The position numbers were made by a program, and so were the translations under genes. 64,000 nucleotides of DNA from Leifsonia sp. Leaf336 (GTDB taxonomy: Bacteria; Actinomycetota; Actinomycetes; Actinomycetales; Microbacteriaceae), in NCBI RefSeq assembly GCF_001423695.1, contig NZ_LMOZ01000002.1, positions 310,658 to 374,657 of the forward strand, read 5' to 3'. Positions 10,826-19,092 of this stretch are shown here, piece by piece. How positions within the stretch are numbered: the stretch's first letter is position 1; each line of letters starts with the position of its first letter. The notes under the pieces are model-generated. The model saw only the letters and a list, made by a program, of their open reading frames with translations. It was not told the origin of the DNA and made no database searches.

Positions 10826-11794
10826 ATGGAATACACCCGACTGGGCTCGACCGGCCTCACGATCAGCAGAATCGCGCTGGGCTGCATGAGCTTCGGAGAC
10901 ACGTCCCGCGGTTTCAACGAATGGGCGCTCGACGACGAGGGCGCCGCACCGATCTTCCGCCAGGCGGTGGAGGCCGGGATCACCTTCTGGGACACCGCCA
11001 ACATCTACGGCTACGGCAGCTCGGAGGAGATCGTGGGCCGCGCCGTCCGCGAGTACACGCGCCGCGAGGACGTCGTGCTGGCGACCAAGCTCAACTTCCG
11101 GATGCACGACGGCCCCGGCGGCGCCGGGCTGTCGCGCCGCGCGATCCTGGAGCAGATCGACGCCTCCTTGCAGCGGCTCGGCACCGACTTCGTCGACCTC
11201 TACCAGATCCACCGTTTCGATCCGCTGACGCCGGTCGAGGAGACGATGGAGGCCCTCCACGACGTGGTCAAGGCGGGCAAGGCCCGGTACATCGGCGCTT
11301 CGTCGATGTGGGCTTGGCAGTTCGCGAAACTGCAGCACGCGGCCGACCTCGGCGGCTGGACGCGGTTCGTCACCATGCAGGACCAGTACAGCCTGATGAT
11401 GCGCGAGGAGGAGCGCGAGATGTTCCCGCTGCTGGCGGACCAGGGGGTCGGCAGCCTCCCGTGGAGCCCGCTCGCGAAGGGCCGGCTCACGCGTCCGTGG
11501 GGCGAGCAGACCCTGCGCGGCGACACCGATCCGCTGCAGGCCCGGTACACCGAGGAGCACGACCGTCCGATCGCGGAGGCCGTGCAGCGCGTGGCGGAGG
11601 CCCGCGGCGTGCCCATGGCGCAGATCGCCCTGGCGTGGGTGCTGCGCAACCCGGTCGTGGACGCACCGATCGTCGGGGCGACCAAGCCGCATCATCTGCC
11701 CGACGCGGTCGCAGCCGTGCACCTGGAGCTGACCGACGACGAGGTGCGGCAGTTGGAGGAGCCCTACACGGTCACCCTGCCGACCGGCTACTGA
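10826..11794 (+). CDS. Aldo/keto reductase
   Basis: A 322-residue NADPH-dependent (beta/alpha)8 oxidoreductase. It begins MEYTRLGSTGLTISRIALGC and contains the catalytic Asp and Tyr in FWDTANIYGYGSSEE, the catalytic Lys in VVLATKLNF, and His in LYQIHRFD. Cofactor-binding VGATKPHHL lies near the C terminus. The start is fixed by GGAGGAGAGGAG just upstream. The sequence resembles the YajO/IolS-like branch acting on small aldehydes or ketones; the true substrate is unknown. It converges on thioredoxin with 6 bp between stops. Confidence 0.92.
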   Translation: MEYTRLGSTGLTISRIALGCMSFGDTSRGFNEWALDDEGAAPIFRQAVEAGITFWDTANIYGYGSSEEIVGRAVREYTRREDVVLATKLNFRMHDGPGGAGLSRRAILEQIDASLQRLGTDFVDLYQIHRFDPLTPVEETMEALHDVVKAGKARYIGASSMWAWQFAKLQHAADLGGWTRFVTMQDQYSLMMREEEREMFPLLADQGVGSLPWSPLAKGRLTRPWGEQTLRGDTDPLQARYTEEHDRPIAEAVQRVAEARGVPMAQIALAWVLRNPVVDAPIVGATKPHHLPDAVAAVHLELTDDEVRQLEEPYTVTLPTGY

Positions 11795-11800
11795 AGAGGG

Positions 11801-12184
11801 TCAGGCCTCGGGCGCGGCCGCGGCGGACTTGGCCTCCGCGATGGAGGCGCGCACGGCCTCCATGTCGAGCGCCTTGACCTGGCCGATGAGGTCCTCGAAG
11901 GTCGGGGCGGGGAGCGCGCCCGGCTGCGAGAAGACCAGGATGCCGTCGCGGAACGCCATCAGGGTCGGGATGGAGGTGATGCCGGCGGAGGCCGCGAGAG
12001 CCTGCTCCGCCTCGGTGTCGACCTTGCCGAACACGACGTCGGTGTGCTCCTGCGAGGCCTTCTCGAAGATGGGGCCGAACATGCGGCACGGGCCGCACCA
12101 CTCCGCCCAGAAGTCCACGAAGACGATGTCGTTCTCGGTGATCTTCGACTCGATGTTCTGCGCGGTCAGCTCGACGGTGGCCAT
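11801..12184 (-). CDS. trxA: Thioredoxin
   Basis: A 127-residue thioredoxin with the redox motif WCGPC (Cys30, Cys33) in DFWAEWCGPCRMFGP and the cis-proline segment ITSIPTLMAFRDG. It reduces cytoplasmic protein disulfides with electrons from thioredoxin reductase. ATG 12184 is preceded on the minus strand by AAGGAG at ideal spacing. A slightly long, alanine-rich C-terminal tail (about 15 residues) is the only unusual feature. Confidence 0.93.
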   Translation of the reverse strand: MATVELTAQNIESKITENDIVFVDFWAEWCGPCRMFGPIFEKASQEHTDVVFGKVDTEAEQALAASAGITSIPTLMAFRDGILVFSQPGALPAPTFEDLIGQVKALDMEAVRASIAEAKSAAAAPEA

Positions 12185-12337
12185 GGGTGTCTCCTTGAAG
12201 TCGCGAGGGATGCCGCGGCCGTCGGGTGGGATCGGTCGCATCGAATGGAACGGTACGCCTGCCCGCTGAATTCCCGGGCCACCATCGAGCAGGATTGGAG
12301 AAGCACCACCCTCGCCGACGCTTCTACCGTGAGTGTC

Positions 12338-12949
12338 ATGACCTCCATCGATCACATCACCCTCGAGGTGGCGGACGCCTCCGCCGCCGAACGCTTCTAC
12401 GCCGAGGCCTTCGGGCTCGGCGACCGGGTGCGCGTCCGGGCCTCCGACGCGCCGACCTCCGGGTTCCGCGGCTACACCGTCTCCATCACGGTGTCGCAGC
12501 CCGCCGACGTGCGCGCCTACGTGGACTCCGCGGTCGCCGCCGGCGCCACCGTCATCAAGCCGGTCGCCACCTCGCTCTGGGGAGTCGGCGCGACCGTGCA
12601 GGCGCCCGACGGCGCGATCTGGAAGATCGCGACCTCCGCCAAGAAGGACACCGGCCCGGCCAGGCGCGAGCCCGAGTCGGTCGTGCTGCTGCTGGGCGCC
12701 GACGACGTGAAGGCGAGCAAGCAGTTCTACGTCGGGCGCGGCCTGCCGGTGGGCAAGAGCTTCGGGTCGTACGTGCAGTTCGACCTGAAGGGGAGCCCGG
12801 TGCAGCTGGGCCTCTACAAGCGCCGTGCCCTCGCGAAGGACGCCGGCGTGCCCGAGGACGGCGACGGGTCGCACCGCATCGTCATCGGCGGCGGTGCCGA
12901 CAGCGTCGTGGACCCGGACGGGTTCGCCTGGGAGGCCGCAGCGCGCTGA
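12338..12949 (+). CDS. Two-domain VOC-family protein
   Basis: A 203-residue protein made of two vicinal-oxygen-chelate modules: the first begins IDHITLEVADASAAERFYAE (residues 4-23), the second VVLLLGADDVKASKQFYVGR (about 112-131). Each ends with an APDGAIWKI- or DPDGFAWEA-like strand. Members include glyoxalase-like and resistance proteins; the substrate is unknown. ATG 12338 is chosen because homology begins there. Divergent from thioredoxin, with a 153-bp spacer in which no clear promoter was recognised. Confidence 0.85.
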   Translation: MTSIDHITLEVADASAAERFYAEAFGLGDRVRVRASDAPTSGFRGYTVSITVSQPADVRAYVDSAVAAGATVIKPVATSLWGVGATVQAPDGAIWKIATSAKKDTGPARREPESVVLLLGADDVKASKQFYVGRGLPVGKSFGSYVQFDLKGSPVQLGLYKRRALAKDAGVPEDGDGSHRIVIGGGADSVVDPDGFAWEAAAR

Positions 12950-13041
12950 GAGGCCCCGCATAGCAACCCCTGAGAAGACGCATTCGGAGGGCATAGCCCC
13001 GCGAAAGGTCACAGGAATGTAACGACGCCAAGGTGGCTGTC

Positions 13042-14331
13042 ATGTCCCAGCCACCGACCCTCTCGCTCGACATCGTCGTGCCCGTGTACAACGAGCAGGC
13101 GACGCTCGACACGTCCCTCCGCCGGCTGCACGCCTACCTGACCGACGCGGTGCAGGCGAGCTGGCGGATCACGATCGCCGACAACGCCAGCACCGACGAG
13201 ACGCCCGCCATCGCGGACTCCCTCGCCGCGGAGCTCGGCGGGGTCATCGCCGTGCACCTCCCGCTGAAAGGGCGCGGTCGCGCCCTCAAAGCGGTGTGGG
13301 GCTCCTCGCCCGCCGAGGTGCTCGTCTATCTGGACGAGGACCTGTCCACCGACCTCGCCGCTCTGCCGCCGCTCGTGGCGCCGCTGCTCTCCGGTCACTC
13401 CGATCTCGCGATCGGCACCCGGCTCGGGAGGAGCTCACGCGTCACGCGCGGCGGCAAGCGCGAGTTCATCTCGCGCAGCTACAACCTCCTGCTGCGTCGC
13501 ACGATGTCGGTCGGGTTCTCCGACGCGCAGTGCGGCTTCAAGGCGATCCGACGCGACGTCGCCCAGCGCCTGCTCCCGCTGGTGGAGGACGACGCCTGGT
13601 TCTTCGACACCGAGCTGCTCATCCTCGCCGAACGCGCGGGGCTGCGGATCCACGAGATCCCCGTCGACTGGGTCGACGACCCGCACAGCTCGGTCGACAT
13701 CGTGCGCACGGCGCGCGAAGACCTCAAGGGGATGCTGCGCGTCGGCACCAACATCGCGCGCGGCCGCATCCCGGTGGAGGCCGTCTATGCGGAGCTGGGG
13801 CGTCGGCCCTTCGCGCCTCCCAGGCCGCCGAGCTTCTTCGGGCAGGTCGTGCGGTTCGCGATCGTCGGCGTGCTCTCGACCGCGGCGTACGCGCTGCTCT
13901 ACCTTCTGTTCTCCGGGTTCCTCGGCGGCCAGGTCGCCAACTTCGCGGCCCTGCTGCTGACGGCCGTCGCCAACACCTGGGCCAACCGGCGCTTCACGTT
14001 CGGCGTGCGCGGCAGGCCGGGGATGGTCCGCCACCAGTTCCAGGGGCTGGCCGTGTTCGGGATCGCCTGGGCGCTGTCCGGCGGCTCGCTCGCCCTGTTG
14101 CACGCGACCGCGCCCGGCGCTTCCCCGCAGGTCGAACTGATCGTGCTCACCGTGGCGAACCTCGTCGCGACCTTGCTGCGCTTCGTGCTGCTGCGGCTCT
14201 GGGTCTTCAGGTCCACCCGGAAGTCTCCGGCGAGCCCAGCGGCGCATGACGCTCCGGCTGCCCTCCGCCCTGCGCCCGCGCCCTCCACCACACCCGAACT
14301 CGTGCTCACCCCCACCGAAACGGAGCGATGA
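13042..14331 (+). CDS. Family 2 glycosyltransferase fused to a GtrA-like membrane domain
   Basis: A membrane glycosyltransferase of about 429 residues. The N-terminal GT2 domain (about 5-240) contains VVPVYNEQATL, the metal-binding YLDEDLSTD, and QCGFKAIRRD; it resembles dolichyl/polyprenyl-phosphate sugar synthases. The C-terminal part (about 265-390) has four hydrophobic helices of the GtrA type. It probably loads a sugar onto a polyprenyl phosphate for transfer by the downstream GT39 enzyme. Start: ATG 13042 preceded by AAGGTGG; GTG 13033 in frame is an alternative. Its stop overlaps the next gene's start (ATGA at 14328-14331), so the pair is translationally coupled, like ykcC-ykcB of Bacillus. 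Confidence 0.88.
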   Translation: MSQPPTLSLDIVVPVYNEQATLDTSLRRLHAYLTDAVQASWRITIADNASTDETPAIADSLAAELGGVIAVHLPLKGRGRALKAVWGSSPAEVLVYLDEDLSTDLAALPPLVAPLLSGHSDLAIGTRLGRSSRVTRGGKREFISRSYNLLLRRTMSVGFSDAQCGFKAIRRDVAQRLLPLVEDDAWFFDTELLILAERAGLRIHEIPVDWVDDPHSSVDIVRTAREDLKGMLRVGTNIARGRIPVEAVYAELGRRPFAPPRPPSFFGQVVRFAIVGVLSTAAYALLYLLFSGFLGGQVANFAALLLTAVANTWANRRFTFGVRGRPGMVRHQFQGLAVFGIAWALSGGSLALLHATAPGASPQVELIVLTVANLVATLLRFVLLRLWVFRSTRKSPASPAAHDAPAALRPAPAPSTTPELVLTPTETER

Positions 14332-16430
14332 CCATGTCCGCCACCACTGCTGCCCCGCCCACCCCGGCATCGGCCCCGGCCGGCGCCTCCACCACGGCTG
14401 CTCCGCCCGCGCGCCTGCGGACGGCGCTGAGGCGGATCGTCCGCGGGCGGGAGGACGCCGCCGCCTGGGAGCGCCCGGCGCTCCTCGGCCTCCTCGCCGT
14501 CACCGCGCTCCTCTATCTGTGGGACCTCGGCGCCAGCGGCTGGGCCAACTCGTTCTACTCGGCCGCGGTGCAGGCGGGGTCGGTCAACTGGGAGGCCTTC
14601 TTCTACGGCTCCAGCGACGCCGCGAACTCGATCACCGTGGACAAGCCTCCGGCGAGCCTCTGGATCATGGCCCTCTCGGTGCGGATCTTCGGGCTCAGCT
14701 CGTGGAGCATCCTGGTGCCGGAGGCGCTGATGGGCGTCGCGACCGTGTGGCTCGTCTACCTGACCGTTCGCCGCAACTTCAGCGCGCGCACCGCGCTGCT
14801 CGCCGGCGGCGTGCTGGCGGTCACCCCGGTCGCCGCGCTGATGTTCCGTTTCAACAACCCCGACGCGCTGCTGGTGCTCCTGCTGACGCTCGCCACCTAC
14901 CTGACCCTCCGCGGCATCGAGTCCGGCCGCGTCCGCTGGGTGATCTGGGCGGGGGTCGCGATCGGGTTCGGGTTCTTGACCAAGCAGCTGCAGGCGTTCC
15001 TCATCCTGCCGGTGCTGGCCGGCGTCTACCTCGCGGCGGCGCGCGTCTCGTGGGCCAAACGCTTCGGCCACCTGCTCGCCGCGCTCGGCGCGGTGGTCGT
15101 GGCGGCCGGATGGTGGGTCGCGATCGTCGAGCTGGTACCGGCATCGCTGCGCCCGTACATCGGCGGCTCGCAGACCAACAGCTTCCTGGAGCTGACCTTC
15201 GGCTACAACGGTCTCGGCCGGCTCACCGGCAACGAGACGGGAAGCGTCACCGGCGGTGCCGGCGCGGCGACCGGCGGCGGCATGTGGGGTGCCACCGGCA
15301 TCCTCCGGCTGTTCGAGAACGAGATCGGCGGTCAGATCACCTGGTTGCTGCCGGCCGCGCTCGTGCTGTTCGTCGTCGCCCTCGTGCTCGGCAGGAGGCT
15401 CGCACGCACCGACGCACGCCGCGCCACCCTCCTGCTCTTCGGCGGCTGGCTGATCGTGACCGCGCTCGCGTTCAGCTTCATGGCAGGCATCTTCCACGCG
15501 TACTACACGGTGGCACTGGCCCCGGCGCTCGCCGGGGTGGTCGCGATCGGCGCCTCCGCGGTCTGGGGAGCGCGCGACCGGCTGTGGGTGCGCATCCTCT
15601 CGGCCGTGACGATGCTCGGCACCGCGGTGTGGGCGTGGGTGCTGCTCGACCGCGCGACCGACTGGCTGCCGTGGCTCAAGGTCGTCGTGCTGATCGTCGC
15701 GCTCGCGGCGTCCGTGCTGCTGCTCCTTCCCCCGCGCAGCCGGGTGCTGTCGGGCGCGACCATCGCCGCGACCCTGGTCGGAGCACTGTTGGCGCCCACG
15801 GCCTACACGATTCAGACGGTCACGACCGGTCATACCGGATCGATCGTCACGGCGGGGCCGACCGTGGCCGGCTCGATGGGCGGCCCGGGCGGAGGCCGCG
15901 GCTTCGGCGGCGCGCCGAACGGAGGACCCGGCGGGTTCGGCGGGGCGCCAGGCGGGCAGGGTGCGCCGGGCGGGACCACCGGCGGCACGGCCAACGGCCT
16001 CCCCGGCGGCGGGACGGCACAGGGCGGGATCGCACAGGGCGGGACGGCACAGGGCGGCGCGGCCGGCGGGATGGGCGGCCTCCTCGGCTCCAGCACCGTC
16101 AGCTCCGAGCTCGGCACGCTGCTGAAGACCGACGCGTCGAAGTACACCTGGGCCGCCGCGGCCATCGGCTCCAACTCCGCCGCGGGCTACCAGCTCGCGA
16201 CGCAGGAGGCCGTGATGCCGATCGGCGGGTTCAACGGCTCCGACCCGTCGCCCACCCTCGCCCAGTTCGAGCAGTACGTGGCTCAGGGGAAGATCCACTA
16301 CTTCATCGCGGGCGGGGTCGGCCAGTCGAACGGCGGGAGCAAGGCCTCCAGCCAGATCGCCAGCTGGGTCGAGGCCAACTTCACGGCGACCACCGTCGGA
16401 GGTGTCACCGTCTACGACCTGACGAAATAG
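14328..16430 (+). CDS. GT39-family (YkcB/ArnT-like) membrane glycosyltransferase
   Basis: A 700-residue polytopic membrane protein of the PMT/ArnT glycosyltransferase fold that uses polyprenyl-phosphate sugars. The extracellular catalytic loop follows the first helix (GSVNWEAFFYGSSDAANSIT, then VDKPPASLW). About a dozen transmembrane helices follow to around residue 500. Next comes a glycine-rich linker (about 518-585) and a C-terminal soluble domain (about 590-700) as in YkcA/YkcB mannosyltransferases. Translation is coupled to the upstream GT2/GtrA gene. The acceptor, presumably a cell-envelope polymer or protein, cannot be read from the sequence. Confidence 0.88.
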   Translation: MTMSATTAAPPTPASAPAGASTTAAPPARLRTALRRIVRGREDAAAWERPALLGLLAVTALLYLWDLGASGWANSFYSAAVQAGSVNWEAFFYGSSDAANSITVDKPPASLWIMALSVRIFGLSSWSILVPEALMGVATVWLVYLTVRRNFSARTALLAGGVLAVTPVAALMFRFNNPDALLVLLLTLATYLTLRGIESGRVRWVIWAGVAIGFGFLTKQLQAFLILPVLAGVYLAAARVSWAKRFGHLLAALGAVVVAAGWWVAIVELVPASLRPYIGGSQTNSFLELTFGYNGLGRLTGNETGSVTGGAGAATGGGMWGATGILRLFENEIGGQITWLLPAALVLFVVALVLGRRLARTDARRATLLLFGGWLIVTALAFSFMAGIFHAYYTVALAPALAGVVAIGASAVWGARDRLWVRILSAVTMLGTAVWAWVLLDRATDWLPWLKVVVLIVALAASVLLLLPPRSRVLSGATIAATLVGALLAPTAYTIQTVTTGHTGSIVTAGPTVAGSMGGPGGGRGFGGAPNGGPGGFGGAPGGQGAPGGTTGGTANGLPGGGTAQGGIAQGGTAQGGAAGGMGGLLGSSTVSSELGTLLKTDASKYTWAAAAIGSNSAAGYQLATQEAVMPIGGFNGSDPSPTLAQFEQYVAQGKIHYFIAGGVGQSNGGSKASSQIASWVEANFTATTVGGVTVYDLTK
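16018..16062 (+). repeat. Three 15-bp tandem repeats in the glycine-rich linker of the GT39 gene
   Basis: Units CACAGGGCGGGATCG, CACAGGGCGGGACGG and CACAGGGCGGCGCGG follow one another and encode Ala-Gln-Gly-Gly-type pentads. The whole region from about 15880 to 16090 encodes Gly/Ala/Pro-rich sequence. Repeat-number change would keep the frame and only lengthen the linker. Confidence 0.8.
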
Positions 16431-16458
16431 CGGTCCCATCGCCGGCGAAGGGTACGTC

Positions 16459-16489
16459 GACGCCCCTATCCCGCACGGATAGGGGCGTC
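16459..16489 (+). terminator. Strong hairpin terminator after the glycosyltransferase pair
   Basis: GACGCCCCTATCC, loop CGCAC, GGATAGGGGCGTC: a perfect 13-bp stem with a 5-nt loop, 28 bp after the GT39 stop. There is no U-tract, as is usual for actinobacterial terminators. Confidence 0.8.
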
Positions 16490-16594
16490 TGCGTGCCCTT
16501 CGGCGTCGGCGAGTTCGCGCGGCTGTCCGCCGATGAGCGAAGGCTGGCAGCGGATGGGCGGCGGGATGTCGGTGGCCCGCGCCAGGATGGTCGG

Positions 16595-17899
16595 GTGACG
16601 GAACGCGCGCCATCGACCACGCGAGAGCCGGCGGGGGAGCCCGTCGAGCATCGCGGCCACCTCGGGGTGGCCGGAGGCGCCGCGCTCTACGTCGCCGCCG
16701 TGCTCGGCACCGGCATCCTGGTGCTCCCGTCGCTCGCGGCCGCTGCCGCGGGGCCGGGCGCCATCCTCGCCGTCGCCGCCCTCGCGCTCATCTCGGTGCC
16801 GCTCGCGGCCACCTTCGCCGCGCTCGCCCGCCGGCATCCCGACGCGGGAGGCGTGGCGACCTTCGCCCGCCGCGCCTACGGTCCCACCTCGGCGCGCATC
16901 GTGAGCTACTGGTTCTTCTTCGGCACCCCGATCGGCGCTCCGATCGCCGCGCTGATGACCGCGCGCTACGTCGTCGCGGTGATCGGAGGCGACGCGGCGC
17001 AGACGACCCTCATCGCGATCGCGCTCATGGTGATCCCCGTCGCGGTGACCGCCTTCGGCGTGCGGTTCGCCGCCTCCGTGCAGCTCGTCCTGTCCGGCGC
17101 GCTGGTCGCGGTCCTCGTCTTCGTCCTCGCCGCCGCCGCGCCGCACGGCCGGGCCGAGAACCTCGAGCCGCTCCTCCCGCACGGCTGGGCGGGCGTCGGG
17201 CTCGCGATGAGTCTGTACATCTGGGCCTTCGCCGGCTGGGAGGCCGTTGCCGGCATCGGCGGCGAGTTCCGCAACCCGCGCCGCGACATCCCGCGCGCCA
17301 CCGCTCTCGCGCTGGTCATCGTCTCGGTGGCCTACCTGGCGATCCAGACGGTCACCGTGACGGTGCTGGGCGGAGCGGCCTCCACCTCGGCGGTGCCGCT
17401 GCTCGATCTGGTCGACGCGGCGACGGGATCCGGTGGCGGAGTGGTCGTCGCGGTGATCGCGGCGATCGTCGTCACGGGTGTGTTCAACGCCTACCTCGCG
17501 GCCTTCAGCAAGCTGGGCGCCGCGATGGGCCGCGACGGCGACCTCCCGCGGTGGTTCGGCCGCGGAGCCGAGAACGGCGCGGTGGCCCGGCGCGGGCTGC
17601 TGCTCTCGGCGGTCGTGATGGCGCTGTACTCCGTGGTCGTGCTCGCCAGCGGCGACCTTCAGCCGTTCATCCTCGTCCACACCAGCATCGCCGCGGCGGT
17701 CTACGGGCTCGGCGTCGCGAGCGCGATCGTCCTGCTCCCGACCCGATCGGTCGGCTGGTGGATGGCGGTGCTGTCCTGCGTGTTCGCGGCGGGGCTGCTC
17801 GCGCTGGCCGGATGGCACCTCGTCTTCCCGGCCGGCATCGCGGTGATCGCCGTGGTGGTCGGAGCGTTCGCCCGGCGCAGAAGGCCCCGTCCCGCATAA
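16595..17899 (+). CDS. APC-superfamily amino-acid permease
   Basis: A 434-residue integral membrane transporter of the amino acid-polyamine-organocation superfamily with about twelve helices. The first helix carries the family motif GTGILVLPS, with the consensus region SYWFFFGTPIGAPIAALMTA after it and WAFAGWEAVAGIGGEFRNP in helix 6. It imports or exchanges amino acids or amines; specificity is unknown. The start is GTG 16595 with AGGA upstream (16584-16587). It stands alone between a terminator (16459-16489) and a LacI regulator gene. Confidence 0.87.
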   Translation: MTERAPSTTREPAGEPVEHRGHLGVAGGAALYVAAVLGTGILVLPSLAAAAAGPGAILAVAALALISVPLAATFAALARRHPDAGGVATFARRAYGPTSARIVSYWFFFGTPIGAPIAALMTARYVVAVIGGDAAQTTLIAIALMVIPVAVTAFGVRFAASVQLVLSGALVAVLVFVLAAAAPHGRAENLEPLLPHGWAGVGLAMSLYIWAFAGWEAVAGIGGEFRNPRRDIPRATALALVIVSVAYLAIQTVTVTVLGGAASTSAVPLLDLVDAATGSGGGVVVAVIAAIVVTGVFNAYLAAFSKLGAAMGRDGDLPRWFGRGAENGAVARRGLLLSAVVMALYSVVVLASGDLQPFILVHTSIAAAVYGLGVASAIVLLPTRSVGWWMAVLSCVFAAGLLALAGWHLVFPAGIAVIAVVVGAFARRRRPRPA

Positions 17900-17919
17900 T
17901 GGGTGAACGCTCCTCACCC
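17895..17919 (+). promoter_or_regulatory. Possible -10 box and dyad before the LacI-type gene
   Basis: CATAAT (17895-17900) overlaps the permease stop codon. It is followed directly by the inverted repeat GGGTGA-ACGCTCC-TCACCC (17901-17919), where transcription of the LacI-type gene would begin. It may be that regulator's operator or, alternatively, a short terminator hairpin for the permease. Confidence 0.35.
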
Positions 17920-17971
17920 GGAGGAGCAGCGCGGGTGACGGCCCGCATCGCGACACCCCGGGGAGGGCGCC

Positions 17972-19045
17972 GTGACCCACGATTCTGCGACGCCGGAGAA
18001 TGCGGCGGCCCCTGCCGGCGCCTCCGTTCCCACTTCGCCCGTACCGATCGTGCGAGCGGCCAGCATGCGCGATGTGGCGCAGCTGGCCGGCGTCTCGCAC
18101 CAGACGGTCTCGCGCGTCATCAACGACCATCCCAGCATCCGCGACACGACGCGGCAGCGGGTCCTGGAGGCGATGGAGGCGCTGCACTACCGTCCCAACC
18201 CGGCAGCGCGCGCTCTCGTCACGGCCCGATCGCGCACCCTGGGCGTGCTCTCGACGACCGCGGCGGCGCTCTACGGCCCCGTGTCGAGCATCAACGCGGT
18301 GCAGAGCGCCGCCCGCGAAGCCGGGTACTACCTCGCCGTCGCGCAGCTCGCCGAGTTGAACGCCGAGGGGATCGCCGCGGCCCTGGATCACCTGCTCGCT
18401 CAGGCCGTCGAGGGCATCATCGTGATCGCCCCGCAGGAGCTGGTGGTCGAGCAGCTCTCCGGCGCGGGACTCGTCGTGCCGTACGTCACCCTGCAGGGCG
18501 GCGCCGAGTACGACGCGCGCGTGCTGACCGTCGACCAGGAGGCCGGCGCCCGGGCGGCGACCGCGCACCTGGTCGCGCTCGGCCACCGCTCGATCCACCA
18601 CATCACCGGGCCGCTCGAGTGGTTCGAGTCGCAGGCCAGGGTCGCCGGCTACACGCGCGAGCTGGAGGCCGCCGGCCTGCCCGTGCCTCCCTTGCTGGAG
18701 GGCGACTGGTCGGCCGAGTCCGGCTACCGCGCCGCGCGAGACCTCCTGAGCCGCACGGACGCGACCGCGGTCTTCGCGTCGAACGACCAGATGGCCCTCG
18801 GCGTCTATCACGCGGCCCGGGAGGCCGGCCGGCGGATTCCCGACGAGCTGAGCATCGTGGGATTCGACGACATTCCGGAGGCCGCCCACTTCTGGCCGCC
18901 GCTGACGACCGTGCTGCAAGACTTCACCGAGCTCGGGCGCCGCAGCGTCGGCCGCCTGGTCGCCGAGATCGAAGGTGGCGAGGTTCCCGGCCCGGTGAGC
19001 CTCGTCCCCGAGTTGATCGTCCGGGCCTCCACGAGCCCGCGCTGA
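17972..19045 (+). CDS. LacI-family transcriptional regulator
   Basis: A 357-residue sugar-responsive repressor. An N-terminal extension of about 30 residues precedes the LacI helix-turn-helix (SMRDVAQLAGVSHQTVSRVI, near 31-50) and the hinge helix (NPAARALV). A periplasmic-binding-protein-like effector domain ends with VGFDDIPEAAHFWPPLTTV, containing the FDD ligand motif. GTG 17972 has GGGAGG directly upstream. No sugar gene is adjacent (permease upstream, MFS downstream), so it may control the MFS gene at 19093 or act at a distance. Effector unknown. Confidence 0.9.
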   Translation: MTHDSATPENAAAPAGASVPTSPVPIVRAASMRDVAQLAGVSHQTVSRVINDHPSIRDTTRQRVLEAMEALHYRPNPAARALVTARSRTLGVLSTTAAALYGPVSSINAVQSAAREAGYYLAVAQLAELNAEGIAAALDHLLAQAVEGIIVIAPQELVVEQLSGAGLVVPYVTLQGGAEYDARVLTVDQEAGARAATAHLVALGHRSIHHITGPLEWFESQARVAGYTRELEAAGLPVPPLLEGDWSAESGYRAARDLLSRTDATAVFASNDQMALGVYHAAREAGRRIPDELSIVGFDDIPEAAHFWPPLTTVLQDFTELGRRSVGRLVAEIEGGEVPGPVSLVPELIVRASTSPR

Positions 19046-19092
19046 CGTTCCGCGCCTGCCCCGATGTCACCCGCAGGCCATAGGCTCGAGGG

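Noticed and set aside
12185-12337. Divergent region between thioredoxin and the VOC gene examined for operators
   Set aside because: No convincing promoter hexamers or dyads could be identified by eye.
13899-16613. 904-codon antisense frame over the glycosyltransferase genes
   Set aside because: Its composition is that of reverse-strand GC codons, and the plus strand encodes clear membrane enzymes.
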